Positions 32,493 through 43,900 of a DNA stretch of 64,000 nucleotides are shown piece by piece. Made by a program: the position numbers and the translations under genes. This DNA comes from Spirogloea muscicola (Eukaryota > Streptophyta > Zygnematophyceae > Spirogloeales > Spirogloeaceae), in assembly GCA_009602725.1 (NCBI GenBank), contig WELB01000053.1:90878-154877 (forward strand). Reading direction: 5' to 3'. Below the pieces are notes generated by a model that saw only the letters and a list, made by a program, of their open reading frames with translations, was not told the origin of the DNA and did no database searches. How positions within the stretch are numbered: position 1 is the first letter of the stretch; each line of letters opens with the position of its first letter.

Positions 32493-34762
32493 TCAACTAT
32501 CTACTTGCTGCTCAGCTTCTCTCTGGGCCCCATACTCCATTGCTAACTTTCTGTCTTGAGACCCTTGGGAGCGCGCAGCAGCAGCTTCCCTTTTCTGCCT
32601 CTTAAGCCCCTTCATCTTATTGAGAGCAATCTCACGGACCTGCAGACAAACACAAAACAATTTAAGGTGGTCAGTCCTGAACCATGCCGCTAACTCCAGC
32701 CCAAGACTGGCTAGGTTCGCTTACTGCAGCTTTGGAGCTTCTTATGATCAATCACTCCATATCTGCATGACTGTGCTCGTAGGTACAGGAGGACCAGGTC
32801 CTGCTTGTGACTTTTGAAGGGCCTTTTATCTGCTACTCATGTCTACCACTGAGATACGAAAGCCAGGAAAGCGACTTCCAGTGAGTGAAGGAGGTGGAAA
32901 AGGGGGTGGTGTAAGTAAGCAAACCCGCACACATATGCACTGGCAAGAGGGGCCAAATCCACATACCTCTTGCTTAGGCATGTAAATTCTGCCAATCTTG
33001 CCAGCCAAAGAGTCTGTCGAGACGTTCTTGATCTGTGGGGGTAAAGAGATTAGAGGAGGTAATCTGTCAGCAGTCATTCTCGCAGAAAAGTCGACTGATG
33101 CTGACTTTGTTTTGTTACAAAGAGAAACATGTGCCACACCGTGACTGACAAGGTCACACACACCACTTTACAAAGCACTCATAAAGAGCACCTCGGATGG
33201 TAAGCTCCCTCTGTAGCTACATTCTTCATCCGTGAAAGGACGATGCAGAGAGCATTGCAGTGTCCAATCGATGTGGTCGGGTTTTACGGTGGAGTAGGGT
33301 GCCACCACAAGGTCACACCTTTTTCTTTGTGGTCTTTGTCACAGTACGATGTGCCTCCTTCTGCAACTCCTCTCCTGCCTCGCGGGTCCGTCGCAAGCTC
33401 AAGTCCAGGAAGGGGCCAACTTCCACGAGTTCCAGCCTTGGCACCGTCGTCCCAGACTTCTTCAGCCGTATGCCACAGTGCCTCAGCCATACCTAAGAAT
33501 AAGGTCACTTCTGGATTCCCAAGTCAGTGCGCAATAAAGTCCCGTACTCAGGGACTAACTATTGGATGTGAGATCCTTATGATGCCGCTGCAAGCGGAGA
33601 TGCTGAAGCAAGGACGTCAAAGTACATATGCTTCTCCTGACAGCCCAAAGCTCCAAGGCAATAATGAAAGTTCACCTTGCCGGCAGCTGCGATGCAAATG
33701 AAGACGCGATCAAGGCCCGCCAGATTAAACCCTTCCGCATCCTGCATTGAGAAGTACAATTTAGTTCAGATGGAACGTATCGCTGCTTCTACTGCAGGGA
33801 TTGTTGAAGCAGCACTATGAACATTGACCACTGTCCATCAACATACAAGCTGGTGGCACAAGAGGGGTTCAGATAGAAGGGAATGGGAAACCTCGCCACG
33901 GAAGAAGTCGAGGAGGATGCTCTTGAGCTGCCGGTACTCTGGCTTGGTCTCGAACTCGTCGCCCACAAAGACAAAGCAGGGCTTGGAGCCCTCCTGGGGG
34001 GCATGCTTGCCCCCTCCTCTGAACTCCGCGATGGACCTGTAGCGGTCCACCCCCAGCTCTACTAGGTCGTAAATGTGGTGGTCGAACATGCGGCCGAGGA
34101 CGAGATTGTGGGGCCGCTTCTTCGAGTGGGACCCAAACTGGTTAACAACAAACAGTCATCATGTCAGCACGAAGCAAGCTGGGAGAGGCACCATTGCCGC
34201 CTAGTCGAGCTAGAGCGGTTGGAGCTTGGTGCTCAGAGCAAACGAAGTACACTGTGGCATTGTAGAAGTACGCCGAAGGCAAGATAAACACCGCTAACAG
34301 ATAAGCGAGCTGGAAGGTCGTGAATCAAGCCGCAACTAGTGTCCAGCATTAGTGTGGGAGTTACAGCAAAGAGGCTGCAGTCGGTCTTGAGGGACATGAA
34401 CTCCAGCGAGGCCTCCCCGCCGCCCTCGAACGGCCGCACGGCGTCGTTCTTGCGGCTGAGCTTGGTGGCGTTGCCGCCGGCCTTCTTGAGGTGGTACAGG
34501 TCCGACAGCACGCCCTTCACCGCCGCGCTGGCCTTGGTGCCGTGCAGGAACAGCGCCTTCTTCTGGTCCTCGTGCTGAGCGCCGCCGGACGCCGCGCTGC
34601 GGACGCGGTGAGTGCCACGGCTGCCGTCGACTCCACCGTTATCAGCAGGCCAGCGACGGAGCCTCTTTGCGGCCAGTAGTGTGGCATTCTCACCAACTTG
34701 GGTGCTCGTCTCTCGAGCACGCGCCGCGCCCGCGGCGTCTTGGGCCTCGCAATGCGCAGCAT
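32493..34762 (-). CDS. RPF2: Ribosome production factor 2 (Brix domain)
   Basis: Seven phase-consistent exons: 34762-34694, 34574-34365, 34137-33892, 33741-33676, 33492-33319, 33032-32967, 32639-32493 (TGA), total about 325 residues. It starts MLRIARPKTPRARR, then KKALFLHGTKAS, NDAVRPFEGGGEASLEFMSL and DCSLFAFGSHSKKRPHN, HIYDLVELGVDRYRSI, CFVFVGDEFETKPEYRQLKS with LLDFFRGE, GLDRVFICIAAAG, RLELVEVGPFLDLSLRR and IGRIYMPKQE. This is the full Brix protein Rpf2, which with Rrs1 brings the 5S RNP (5S rRNA, uL18, uL5) into pre-60S particles in the nucleolus. A basic C-terminal tail (MKGLKRQKRE) is normal for the family. An in-frame ATG eight codons upstream (34786) is possible but the conserved start is 34762. 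LSM8 is divergent. Confidence 0.95.
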
Positions 34763-34953
34763 CGCCGCCGCCGCCGCAGCCGCCACCGCCTCTGCAGCCG
34801 CCGCCGCGGGCGCTGCCGCTGGCGTTGCCGCTGCTGCAGCCTCTGCCTTGAACCCGGGCCGACGGGAGGGCGCCGCTGTTCACGCCGCGGGGACCGGCGG
34901 CAGCCTCCGGCACACACTTCTGGCCGTCGCTCAGCCTCAGGGCCGCTCCAATT

Positions 34954-34997
<44 letters not shown>

Positions 34998-35437
34998 NGC
35001 CTTCCTGCCACTTACTCCGCTACCTAGCCGCCGCCTGGGAGGTCCTCTCGCCGTCGCCGCCTCCGCCGCCGCCACCGCCGCCGCCGCCGCTGCCGACCAT
35101 CAAGGTCCGGCTTCGACGCGGCGGCCGACCGGCGGCCTGGCGAGGGCCGGGTGGAGCGGCGGAGGCATGAGGGCCTTGCAGGCAGCGCCGCAGCAGCTGG
35201 GAGTACAGCGCGCCGCGCCGCCGCCGCCCGGCGGCCCCGTCCGCCGCCCACGGCCCTTCGCCGCGCGGTCGTCCTGAGGGCCTTCTGACGTCAAGGAAGA
35301 CGGCGCTTGCTGGCTTGATGACGCCTCTGCTCCGATGCTCGGCCGGCCCGGCCGCCCTCTAGGACCACCGCCTGCTCCGGCTGCTCTTCGGCGACCGCGG
35401 CGGCCCGCAGCCTCCCGCCGCTACTTGCGCTGGCAGC
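34763..35437. promoter_or_regulatory. Shared RPF2/LSM8 upstream region with CGG repeats
   Basis: 675 bases separate the divergent starts. They contain a (CGG)n run of about 45 bases ending in a single N (34998), a CCGCCGCC run near 35060 and no convincing ORF beyond the open frames expected from triplet repeats. It probably holds both promoters and 5' leaders; no individual motif is assigned. Confidence 0.55.
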
Positions 35438-36383
35438 ATGTCGGGCAACGAGACGGGACTGGAGCCTCTCGTCGACCGTACGCCCGTCAACTTTCTCTAT
35501 GACTGCTTCACCATCTTGTGCCATTCCAACCTAGCCGTGGCCTGCTTCATGATGTCATGTGGTTGGGTAAACCTCTGACTGTTACCATGTTCTTACTCGG
35601 ATCGGATAAGCAGGTGGGATCGACTGCTGATGGCTAGCTATAAATGGCATTGCAGAGATGATATCTGTCATCACGAACGACGGGCGAAACATTGTGGTAA
35701 GGCAGTCGGCAAATCGTGTGTATGCAGTGCTATACAACTCATTATCTAGAGCCCGCCTCCTTTTGCTGTGGTCTGAGGACTCTGAGCCGTAAAGGCCTCG
35801 GATTGGCGGGTTGTGCAAGGAGTCATTTTTTATCCACACTTACAGTAAGGACGGCTCTGCACATGATGTAGGGTTACCTACGGGGTTTTGATCAAGCGAC
35901 AAATTTGATTCTTGATGAGTCGCATGAGCGCGTGTATTCTACCAAGGTATTAAGATCAGCCTCTTCAATGTTTTTGTTGTAATATTCTTTGACTGCAAAG
36001 GATCATTTTCCTAGTTAACAATGGCAACTGAGGCTCTGCATCTCCCATCTGTGTGCAGCAAGGAGTGGAGCAACTTGTGCTTGGTCTGTATATCATTCGA
36101 GGAGACAATATGTGAGTCAGCAATCAACCAACCAGCAGGCTGTGAAGCTGAGGGCATTGTTTCCATGGAGCATGGGGGTCTATAGTCCATTGTAATGTGC
36201 ATTAAAGAGTGCTTGTATTTGTCAAAAGGCGTGTCACATGAGAGGTGTGTATGCCATACTGATACTACTTTGTGCATTGACAATCAAAATAGTGCGGTTG
36301 TGGGGGAGCTTGACGAGGAATTGGACTCTAATTTAGAACTTGCTCAAGTCAAAGCGCAACCACTGAAACCTGTCTCGCACTGA
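35438..36383 (+). CDS. LSM8: U6 snRNA-associated Sm-like protein LSm8
   Basis: Five exons, 35438-35477, 35656-35696, 35872-35946, 36059-36111 and 36293-36383 (TGA), give 99 residues in consistent phase. The protein begins MSGNETGLEPLVDQ, has the Sm1 motif (ISVITNDGRNIVGYLRGFDQ, then NLILDESHERVYS) and the Sm2 motif (LGLYIIRGDNIAVVGE), ending LKPVSH. LSm8 marks the nuclear LSm2-8 ring that binds the U6 snRNA 3' end and aids splicing; LSm1 would mark the cytoplasmic ring. Length is typical (about 96-100). Confidence 0.96.
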
Positions 36384-36800
36384 CTTAGACTGTTAGCCCT
36401 GAACAACAAACCACGAGCTGCAACTCGAGGTCCACATGTTGCTGCAAGAAGCTCTACTTCAGTGAACAATTAGTTGACTGTCTGAGTCAAAGGTTGTCTT
36501 TGGCGTCGTAGCCTCCTTACCCATGTCAGTTGTTTTATTCATTTCCTTTCACTGGTCCTAAGCTTTCTGCTGTGCTTTGCTTTAGGATCTGGTGCAAGTT
36601 GCACTCTCAGCCAATGAAACTCCATGTTATGTCCGCTCCAATGACAGGAGATGTTGTGGTTCCCTGTTGCATTGGCTGTCGACTGGTGCCTGTATAGATT
36701 GACTGAAGAGAGCAAGAGTTCAGATGGAAACTGGCCCCTAGTACCTATACTAAGTAAGATTCGCCAAGACCACCGATGCAAGAGGACATTTGTGCAGTGA
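36384..36800. other. Short intergenic spacer
   Basis: Downstream of LSM8 and beyond the 3' side of the minus-strand retroelement. Nothing recognisable apart from the end of a long minus frame that belongs to the retroelement. Confidence 0.4.
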
Positions 36801-37850
36801 CATAGCACGCTGTACCATGTGAGACGTGCCAGACTCCTTGGATTGGTCCTGATATCTGGCATCCTCCTCAATGTCTTGCGACGCTCATCCTCAACTGCAG
36901 CAAGGAGTCTGGCCTGTGCCCCTTTGTCGGATGCTTGGGCAAGCGCTGAGAAGGGAGTGACGAGGGGTTGCAGGGAGGGGGATGAGCAGGTTGCTAACTC
37001 GCAGATGCTCCTCAATTGCACTTCGAACGTCAAGGAGTCTTCCTCGGCCTCGGCTGCAGGGCCAGCCAGACAAGGGAAGCGCAAGGGGAGAAGGGAGGCA
37101 ACCTGGTGCCAGCAACCGAGAAAGGCTGCCTGTGCAGTTTTGTTCAAGTGACCGGCAGCCCAGGCCGCCCATTCGTGTGGGAAGGGATGCCTGCAGGGAG
37201 GATGAAGGTGAGGGGAAGGATGGGTGTTGTATCAGGGAAGCCAGGGATTGCAGGAGGGAGGCGTCGAATTCCTTGTACAGCTCGCCCACCATATCCGTTG
37301 GGGCGACTGTCCGCTGCAGGTAGCCTGCTCGTCGGCCAAAGCAGCGAGTGAGGAGTGCCTGCGCCAGCTGCGGATCTCCGAGGAGAGGAAGGGAGGGAAG
37401 GGGGACAAGGTGTTGCTGCAGTTGTTCACGGAAGTCCTCGGCTAGGTGAGATGGTGTGCCAAGGGGAACCTTGAGAACAGCCAGCCCATTGGCAGGGGTC
37501 TGGCAGCCTGGTGGGAGCTGGAGGTTGGTTGGGAGACCACGTGGTGACCATGCCAGTTCTTGGTTGGGCAAACCCGTAGGCCCATTGTGCTCAGGTCGTG
37601 TACGAGTAAGGGATAAGCCGCCATGACTTCTGACGGTGGGCCGACGATATGTGTGTAGTCGGCGTAGGAGGGGAAGAGGAGGTTGGGGTGCAGGCTCCAG
37701 GTGCGACGTAGTGCCCGGGAATGTGCCAAGGCGAAAAGTATGGGGCTGAGGGGATCTCCCTGGCGCGTGCCAGTTGTGGACCATAAGGTCGTCCAAGACT
37801 CCTCCGCACGCCACAGCAGCCGCCCTGGCCGGCCATAGGCCATGAGGAAA
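36800..37850 (-). mobile_element. LINE-like reverse transcriptase fragment (second copy)
   Basis: Minus-strand frames show TGTRQGDPLSPILFALAHS (motif B), LLFPSYADYTHIVGPPS (catalytic box, YADY instead of YADD), then the thumb region LPLLGDPQLAQALLTRC and RTVAPTDMVGELYKEFD, paralleling 1678-2241. The pieces are in different frames and lack both the N-terminal RT motifs and the C-terminal nuclease-like part. A plus-strand C-terminal copy starts right beside it at about 37890, so the two were joined tail to head in inverted order. Confidence 0.75.
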
Positions 37851-37889
37851 TAGGGGATTAAGACGGGGAAGTGATCACGCAGCCACTCT

Positions 37890-38470
37890 CACCAGATCGG
37901 CAACGACTGCAGGGCACGCGGTCGGCCTGGCGGCCCGGGCAAAAGAGCGCAAATACGCCGATCACCCTGTTAGTGATGAATTCGCGGCCCTGGCGATCGA
38001 CGTACACGAGGCTTTCGGCAGCCGCTGGCTGGATCTCCTCCAGCGGCTTGCCCGTCAGGCCATTGATCGGCGGCCAGGTTTGCCAGGGGCGGTGCCCGGC
38101 TTCAACGCCGCCGGTTCGCTCGCCCAGGTATTCCGCATGCGCCTGGCGGTCTCGTTTCAACGCTCCCTAGCCCACGCCGTCCACACGCGAGCAGGCCGTG
38201 CTATGGCTGCTGCCTTCTCACAGCCCTTGCCCCCATTGGGAGAGCCACTTCTTCTTTGGGTCTCGGCGGAGTGCCTCTTTCCCTGCAGCGAGCTACTCTG
38301 ACTTAATGTCGCTCACTCGCGGGTACTGAGCTTCCCTCTGCATCATCTCGTGTTTTGTAGTGTAGTCCCTTCTTCGGCACCTTTTTCCTTGGATGTGGAC
38401 ATTGTCCATTCTTTCTTTGGCTGGCTTTGCTAGCCCCCCTTCTCTCAGGGCGAGCACTTTCTTTTTTTCT
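37890..38470 (+). mobile_element. LINE-like C-terminal fragment with tail and nested mini-insert
   Basis: KYADHPVSDEFAALAIDVHE, SRWLDLLQRLARQAIDRR (37945-38075), then FNAAGSLAQVFRMRLAVSFQ and AGRAMAAA. At 38214-38252 about 39 bases of tail (TTCTCACAGCCCTTGCCCCC ... GAGAGCCACTTCTT) interrupt the codons, which resume WVSAECLFP-phase/GSRRSASFP. The tail (38400-38470) has GGCTGGCTTTGCTAGCCCC and the GGGCGAGC end. Confidence 0.75.
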
Positions 38471-38489
38471 ACATTGACAGGCGGCCGGG

Positions 38490-39032
38490 CCTGCCCGGCC
38501 GCCTGGGGCGCTGCCCGGGGCGCTGCCCGGCTTCCATGCCGCCGGTCTGCTCGCCCAGGTCTTCCTTATGCGCCTAGCGGTCTCGTTCCGACGCTCCCTT
38601 GCCTACGCCGTCCTTACGCGAGCAGGCCGTGCTGTGGCTGCTGCCTGAGTCTCGGCGGAGTGCCTCTTTCCCGGGGCTTTCTGCCTCGCGGGCTGGCCAC
38701 GCTGCGGCGAAGGCCGCTCGCAGCAAGGCGGCCAAACACGCCGACCACCCGGCTGCCGATGAGTTCGTCCCCCTGGCTGTGGACGTGCACGGCGCTCTCA
38801 GGTCCCACTAGCTCGACCTGCCAGGCTTGCACGGCGCGTGGTGTCCTGCAGGCGCGGTGAGCCGGCTGACTTCAACGCCGCTGGCTCGTGGGCTCAGGTA
38901 TATCGTATGCGACTGTCCGTCTCCCTTCAGCGGTCCATGGCCCACGCCTTGCATCTGCGTGCCTTTCGTCAGGGGGATAATTTTCCGGCAGCTAGTCTGT
39001 CGGATTTGAGGCTCCTCACTCGTAACTACTGA
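38490..39032 (+). mobile_element. Two further LINE-like C-terminal fragments
   Basis: A first fragment (38490-38690) runs RLGALPGFHAAGLLAQVFLM-like and ends before SASFPGLSA. A second (38700-39032) has AKHADHPAADEFVPLAVDVHG, then FNAAGSWAQVYRMRLSVSL and ends SDLRLLTRNY with TGA at 39030-39032. Both are 5'-truncated and frame-broken. Confidence 0.7.
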
Positions 39033-39395
39033 GTGGTCCAGCCTCCCCCGTTCTGCCATAGCCTCTTCAGGCCCCGAAGTCGCTGCTTAGCTCGTAGTTT
39101 GGCCCCTTCGAACCTTGTCAATTCTTTTCGGGCTGGCTTCTCACAGCCCTTGCCCCCCTTGGGAGAGCCACTTCTTTCCCTGCAGCGAGCTACTCTGACT
39201 TGATGTTGCTCACTCGCGGGTACTGAGCTTCCCTCTGCAACGTCTCGTGTTTTGTGGTGTAGTCCTTTTCGGCACCTCTTCGCGGTCCATTTGCGCGCAG
39301 GCCGCGCTCTGGCGGCGGCCTCTGGCTTCCGTCAGGGCGACGTCTTTCCGCCTGCTAGCTATTCAGATTTGCATCTACTGACTAGAGCTTACTGA
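39033..39395 (+). repeat. Subfamily-A tail joined to two C-terminal ends
   Basis: TTTGGCCCCTTCGAACC, CTTGTCAATTC, GGGCTGGCTTCTCACAGCCC and GGGAGAGCCACTTCTT (39100-39175) run straight into codons SFPAASYSDLMLLTRGY of another subfamily (39175-39227). That copy's leader is in turn joined at about 39280 to VHLRAGRALAAASGFRQGD ... LLTRAY. Confidence 0.75.
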
Positions 39396-39419
39396 GAGTC
39401 CGCTTGCTGCTGTCTTAGT

Positions 39420-40345
39420 CCTTAAACACTCCGGCCCCTTCAGACCTTGTCCATCCCTGTGGGCTGGCCTCTCCCAGCCACCAGTTAATATGGCTGTGCT
39501 TGCTCTTTCTTTCTTTGGCTGTGGACATTGTCCATAGCCAAAGAATTCTTTTTGGACTGGCTTTGCCAGCCCTCCTCTATGGGCGAGCAATTTCTTCTTT
39601 CTTCTTCCAGTGGAGAACGAACAGCGCTTCCAATGGAGACCGACGGCTGGAATTGGCCAGCCCAGTAAAAGGGCTGAACAGAAACCGGGCTGAGTTTTCC
39701 AGGGGGAAGCCCCGACACTTCGCACGAAGCAAGCGCGGCCAGATTAACTGGTGGCTGGGAGAGGCCAGCCCAAAAGAATGGACAAGGTCTGATGGAGTCG
39801 GAGTGCTAAGGACTGAGACAGCAGTAAGCGAACTCTCAGTAACCTCTCGTCAGAAGATGCAAATCTGAGTAGCTAGCACTTACTGACTCTATGTTACTGA
39901 ATGAGAGCTCCCCTTGCTGCCGTCTTTAGCAATTAGTATCTTGCTTTTTGCGCCATCCGGCCCCTCCAGACCTTGTCCATTCTTCTGAGCTGGCCTCTCA
40001 CAGCCACCAAGTCACTTCAGAAGAAAGCAAGCACGGCCAGATTAACTGGTGGCTGGGAGAAGAAAGGGCTCGCCCATTGAGGATAGGGGCTGGAAAAGCA
40101 GCGCTTTGGAAGCGCTTTGTCCATTATTTTGGGCTGGCCTCTCCCAGCCACCAGTTAATCTGGCCGCGCTTGCCTTGCTTTACTAAGTGGTCCATCCTCC
40201 CCTGTTCTGCCATAGCCTCTTCAGGCCCCGCAGTCGCTGCTTAGCTCGTAGTTTGGCCCCTTCGAACCTTGTCAATTCTTTTCGGGCTGGCTTCTCACAG
40301 CCCTTGCCCCCCATTGGGAGAGCCACTTCTTCTTTGTCCGACACA
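39420..40345. repeat. Dense array of tails in both orientations
   Basis: Plus tails near 39465, 39555 (GGACTGGCTTTGCCAGCCC), 39985, 40128 and 40285; minus tails near 39650, 39760 and 40060-40100. The subfamily markers CCACCAGTTAATCTGGC and its complement occur four times. Both arms of several copies are adjacent in inverted order. Confidence 0.65.
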
Positions 40346-40957
40346 GACGGCGGGAGTGGCGAGGGGTGGGGCCGCGCCGCGTGGCAAGGCGCCGACTGCG
40401 GCCCTGCGCCGACGGCGGCGGCACAAGGGGTTAACGGCTGCCTTGGCGGGCGAGCAAGACCGCCGGATCATCATCTACGGCTGCGCTAGCCCACGGCAAA
40501 GCGGCCGCGGCGCAGTCAACACGTGGCGGCAGCCGCGCGCGCCGCCGCAAGATGCGGGCTTTTGGCGCGGGCGGCGCTGCGTCACGTGCCAGGCCCGCCT
40601 GGAAGTTATCGGCGAGTTAGCGCGAGTTATCGGCCGCCGGGACGCGCTCCCGGCGCCTGTGGCCGGGCCGCCGGCGGTCAGGGCCGCCGTCAGTGAGGGA
40701 CCGGGCCCCCGACAGGTAAGAGGGAGCGCCCAGCACGGGGCCGGGGCGGCGGGAAAGCGACACGGGCGGGCCCCGGCTGGCCGCCCCTCCCTCCTCCCGC
40801 GGAAGAGCTCCTGGTAAGCGGATTCAGTGCCACTTGGGGAGGGGGGGACGCGCAGCCGGCAGCAGCACTAATAAGACCCCGGGAGGAGGAGCTTGAGGGA
40901 GGCCAGTCGGAGCTCGGGCGCCGCCGCGGCTAGGGCTTGCGCCGCGCGGCGGCCGCC
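40346..40957. promoter_or_regulatory. GC-rich leader of the GT8 gene
   Basis: About 600 bases of very GC-rich DNA (CGGCGGCGGC, GCCGCCGGC blocks) between the tail array and the GT8 start. Open frames here are compositional. It probably includes the promoter and 5' leader. Confidence 0.4.
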
Positions 40958-43900
40958 ATGGCGAGCCTCAAGGCCGGGGGCGGCGGCGGCGGCGNGGCGC
41001 GCTGCACCAGCTCCTGCCGCGCCGCTTCGCCGCGCCCGCCGCCGGGCGCGACGTCTACTGCTCCGCCTGCCTCCTGCTCGTCGCCGCCATCGCCGTCCTC
41101 TCCCTCGCCACGCCCATCTTCTGGACCATCAAGGCCAGCAGCTGGCACATCTACGTCCGCGAAGCCGACGCCAAGGACGGTGCGCTGAGACTGCCTCGCT
41201 GCCTGGCACCGGCGCCCTCGTGATGCCTGCTTTGCCCTGCAAGACGGCGTTGCAGTGCAGTGATGCCTCCACGTCTCTCCTCAGTTGGGGTGTTCACGTC
41301 TCACACGATCCTGCCGAACAGCAGCTTCAAGCTGACACACGAGCTGATCAGGGTGTAGGTGTCCCCGTGCTCTTCTTAGATCCCTGGCAAATCACACAAG
41401 AACCTGCTACATCATTGCAGATAGTATGGTATGCCACTCACAGGCCCTTTCTGGGTTAGTGCCTGACTTGTTTTTCGTTCTGCTCTTTGCAGTCCCCTTC
41501 AGAATACAGGGCAGGAGCTACTCGGTCATGAACTACATCCATAACATAGCACAAGTAACAACACCACACACTACAAACCTTTTCACAGCAGTCTCGCGTT
41601 ACGTGCAATGTTGGTCAAGCCTGAGCAAGCGACCCTATGTAAAACTTTGACAGCTATCACGCATGCCCTCTACAAATCTAGGGTTGAACAGCCGTTTGGC
41701 AGCTGTGCTGCCCTGACCAGTGTTCTGCACCGTACAGGACGAAGTGGAGGACGGCGTCTATGGGGGAAAGGGTAGACTCATGCCTTTGCGGCTGTCAAGA
41801 CAGAGCAGCCAGACTTCAAGCTTAGAGGAAGAAGAGGAGGAAAACCCTGGTGATGAGGCTGCTCCTGGTGGAGAGGAGGTTGCCCGTGGGGAAGGGCTGG
41901 AGAGCGTCTCATCATCGTCAAAGGTACCTTCTATTGCATCAGAATTGCCCGGACCTGGTATACCGGCATGGTCACAGCCTTGCGCTTAGTTAGTTGGGCT
42001 GTCAGGGTAGCTCTTGTCTTATCCCAGTGGTGCACTATGCAGAGTATCCATAAGGTTCACAGGCTCATTGTCCAAAAAGCATCTCTCAAAGCTGGAACAT
42101 GCCAAGATGGGTCGTGTCATTGTTTTTGTGAAGATGCGTCGATGCATTCCTGCTCCCCAGCCCTTCCTTAGACGTTTTGCAGGCTGGCCTTCCTAACCAG
42201 AGGCTCTATCTCTCTAATCTGCTAGCAGGTCTCATTGACATGTCACTCTCATGGCTGACTTCGTATGTGCAGGACACTGACGAGAAAGACAGGGGCAGCA
42301 CTGACAATGCAGGTAGCAATAAATGCCTTGCACCAGTCATTGTATCTTTACTTAAACTGATCAGATTGCTATACTCAACAATAGGCCTGAGACGTGCATT
42401 GGACTGGTCATGGAGCAGCTGCCCGTCTCCGGTGTTCTAGCTGAGTGGCCCAGCAAGTCGTTGTGCCTTGAGCTGATGGCACAGGTTGATCATTAAAGAG
42501 AACTAGGCCGCGCTTGGGTTGCCCAGAAGCCCAAAGTCCCTGTCTGACCGAAACCCTGGCAGACACAATTAATCATGACGAAGTCAAAGATTAGTGTGTT
42601 TTGCAGCTCTAGCAGATGCACTGCGCAACATACTCATACTTGACCTTTACATAGCTAGCTGCCAGGGGGCAAGTCAGGAAGGAGGAGGGTGCTCTGGGCA
42701 GTTGAGGCAGTCGTCTAGTGTTCTGCTTGATGTTCATTAGAACGCATAACCTCAGGGTGCTACGTTATGATCATTTGACTGCATCATCAAGCATGCCCTG
42801 CTTCAGAAGTGGTCAGCACACGTGTCAAGGTCTTGGGGGAGTCATGAATTACTGCATGCAGACGTCAGGAATGCTAATATATCTGCTTTTCACCTGGCAG
42901 ATCGTATCGCTTCTATGAGGAGCCTCCTACGAGGACAGCTCAATCTTGCTAAGCAGCACGCAACGAATGTGAATGTGTTCCAGAACAAGCATCTGTCAAG
43001 GCACCTAAGCGTGTTGATAGCAAGGGCAGAGGACCTTGTGGCTCAACTAGATGGCGAGCAGGCAGTCTGGAGTGACGCAGATGTCTTCCCCAGCACCTTA
43101 CAGCTGCTGGAAGTAACAAATGCCAGGTCAGCTCCTGCATTAACCTGCTTGCCATGCAAACCCTTCTGCTGCATAAGCTGGCTCTGTGTATACCTTGTTT
43201 GGAACTCTGTCAGAAGGTTTTGTTATATCTGGCTCTGTAGTACTCCTTGGCTAGGAAGGTGCATGTCCTTCCTGTACAGACCAATCTAAAGGTGAGCATT
43301 TCCCCTGCTATTGTGGTGGTGTTGAATAGGGCTAAGGAATGGCAAGGCAATCTCCTCAATATGAGGAAGCTGAAGGCAAGCATTGCCAAAGGCAAGGAAC
43401 GGTTGCTGCGACTGCGACGGGAGCGTAACATGCTTGACCTGGCTGCTGCCAAAGCACTACCCAAGGCCTTGCACTGTGTCAGCCTACGTTTAACCATTGA
43501 GCTCAATAAGGATGAGCGACTCAAGCAGGTGCGCATGCAGACAGTCTTGTCAGCCTAATGCCCAGAAAATATCTTGCCCTTCACATGACAAGGATCGATC
43601 AGGACAGGCTCCTCCTGCTGTTTGCTCTCTGTTAACGACTGCATCTTTCTTGAGTGAGATTGTTGTTAAAATCATGTTGCGCTGCCTCATGCTGCATTCC
43701 CTCAAGATACAAATCGTTAAAAGAAGTTGTTGCGCCTTGTCTTGATCTGTGGTTGTTGATGTTGCCTATGTGAAGAAAGTTGCTGTAGTGGTCATGGCTT
43801 CTACTGAAGGTTACGTACTAAACTGCTGAGGTTGTGTGAACGTTTCAGAGCTTAGCAGCCCGCCTTGAGGCAGACAAGGATAGGCTGCAGGATGGCGAGC

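Noticed and set aside
34233-35170. 280-residue and 167-residue ORFs over the RPF2 first exons
   Set aside because: They run through introns and a CGG repeat; the spliced RPF2 model explains the conserved parts.
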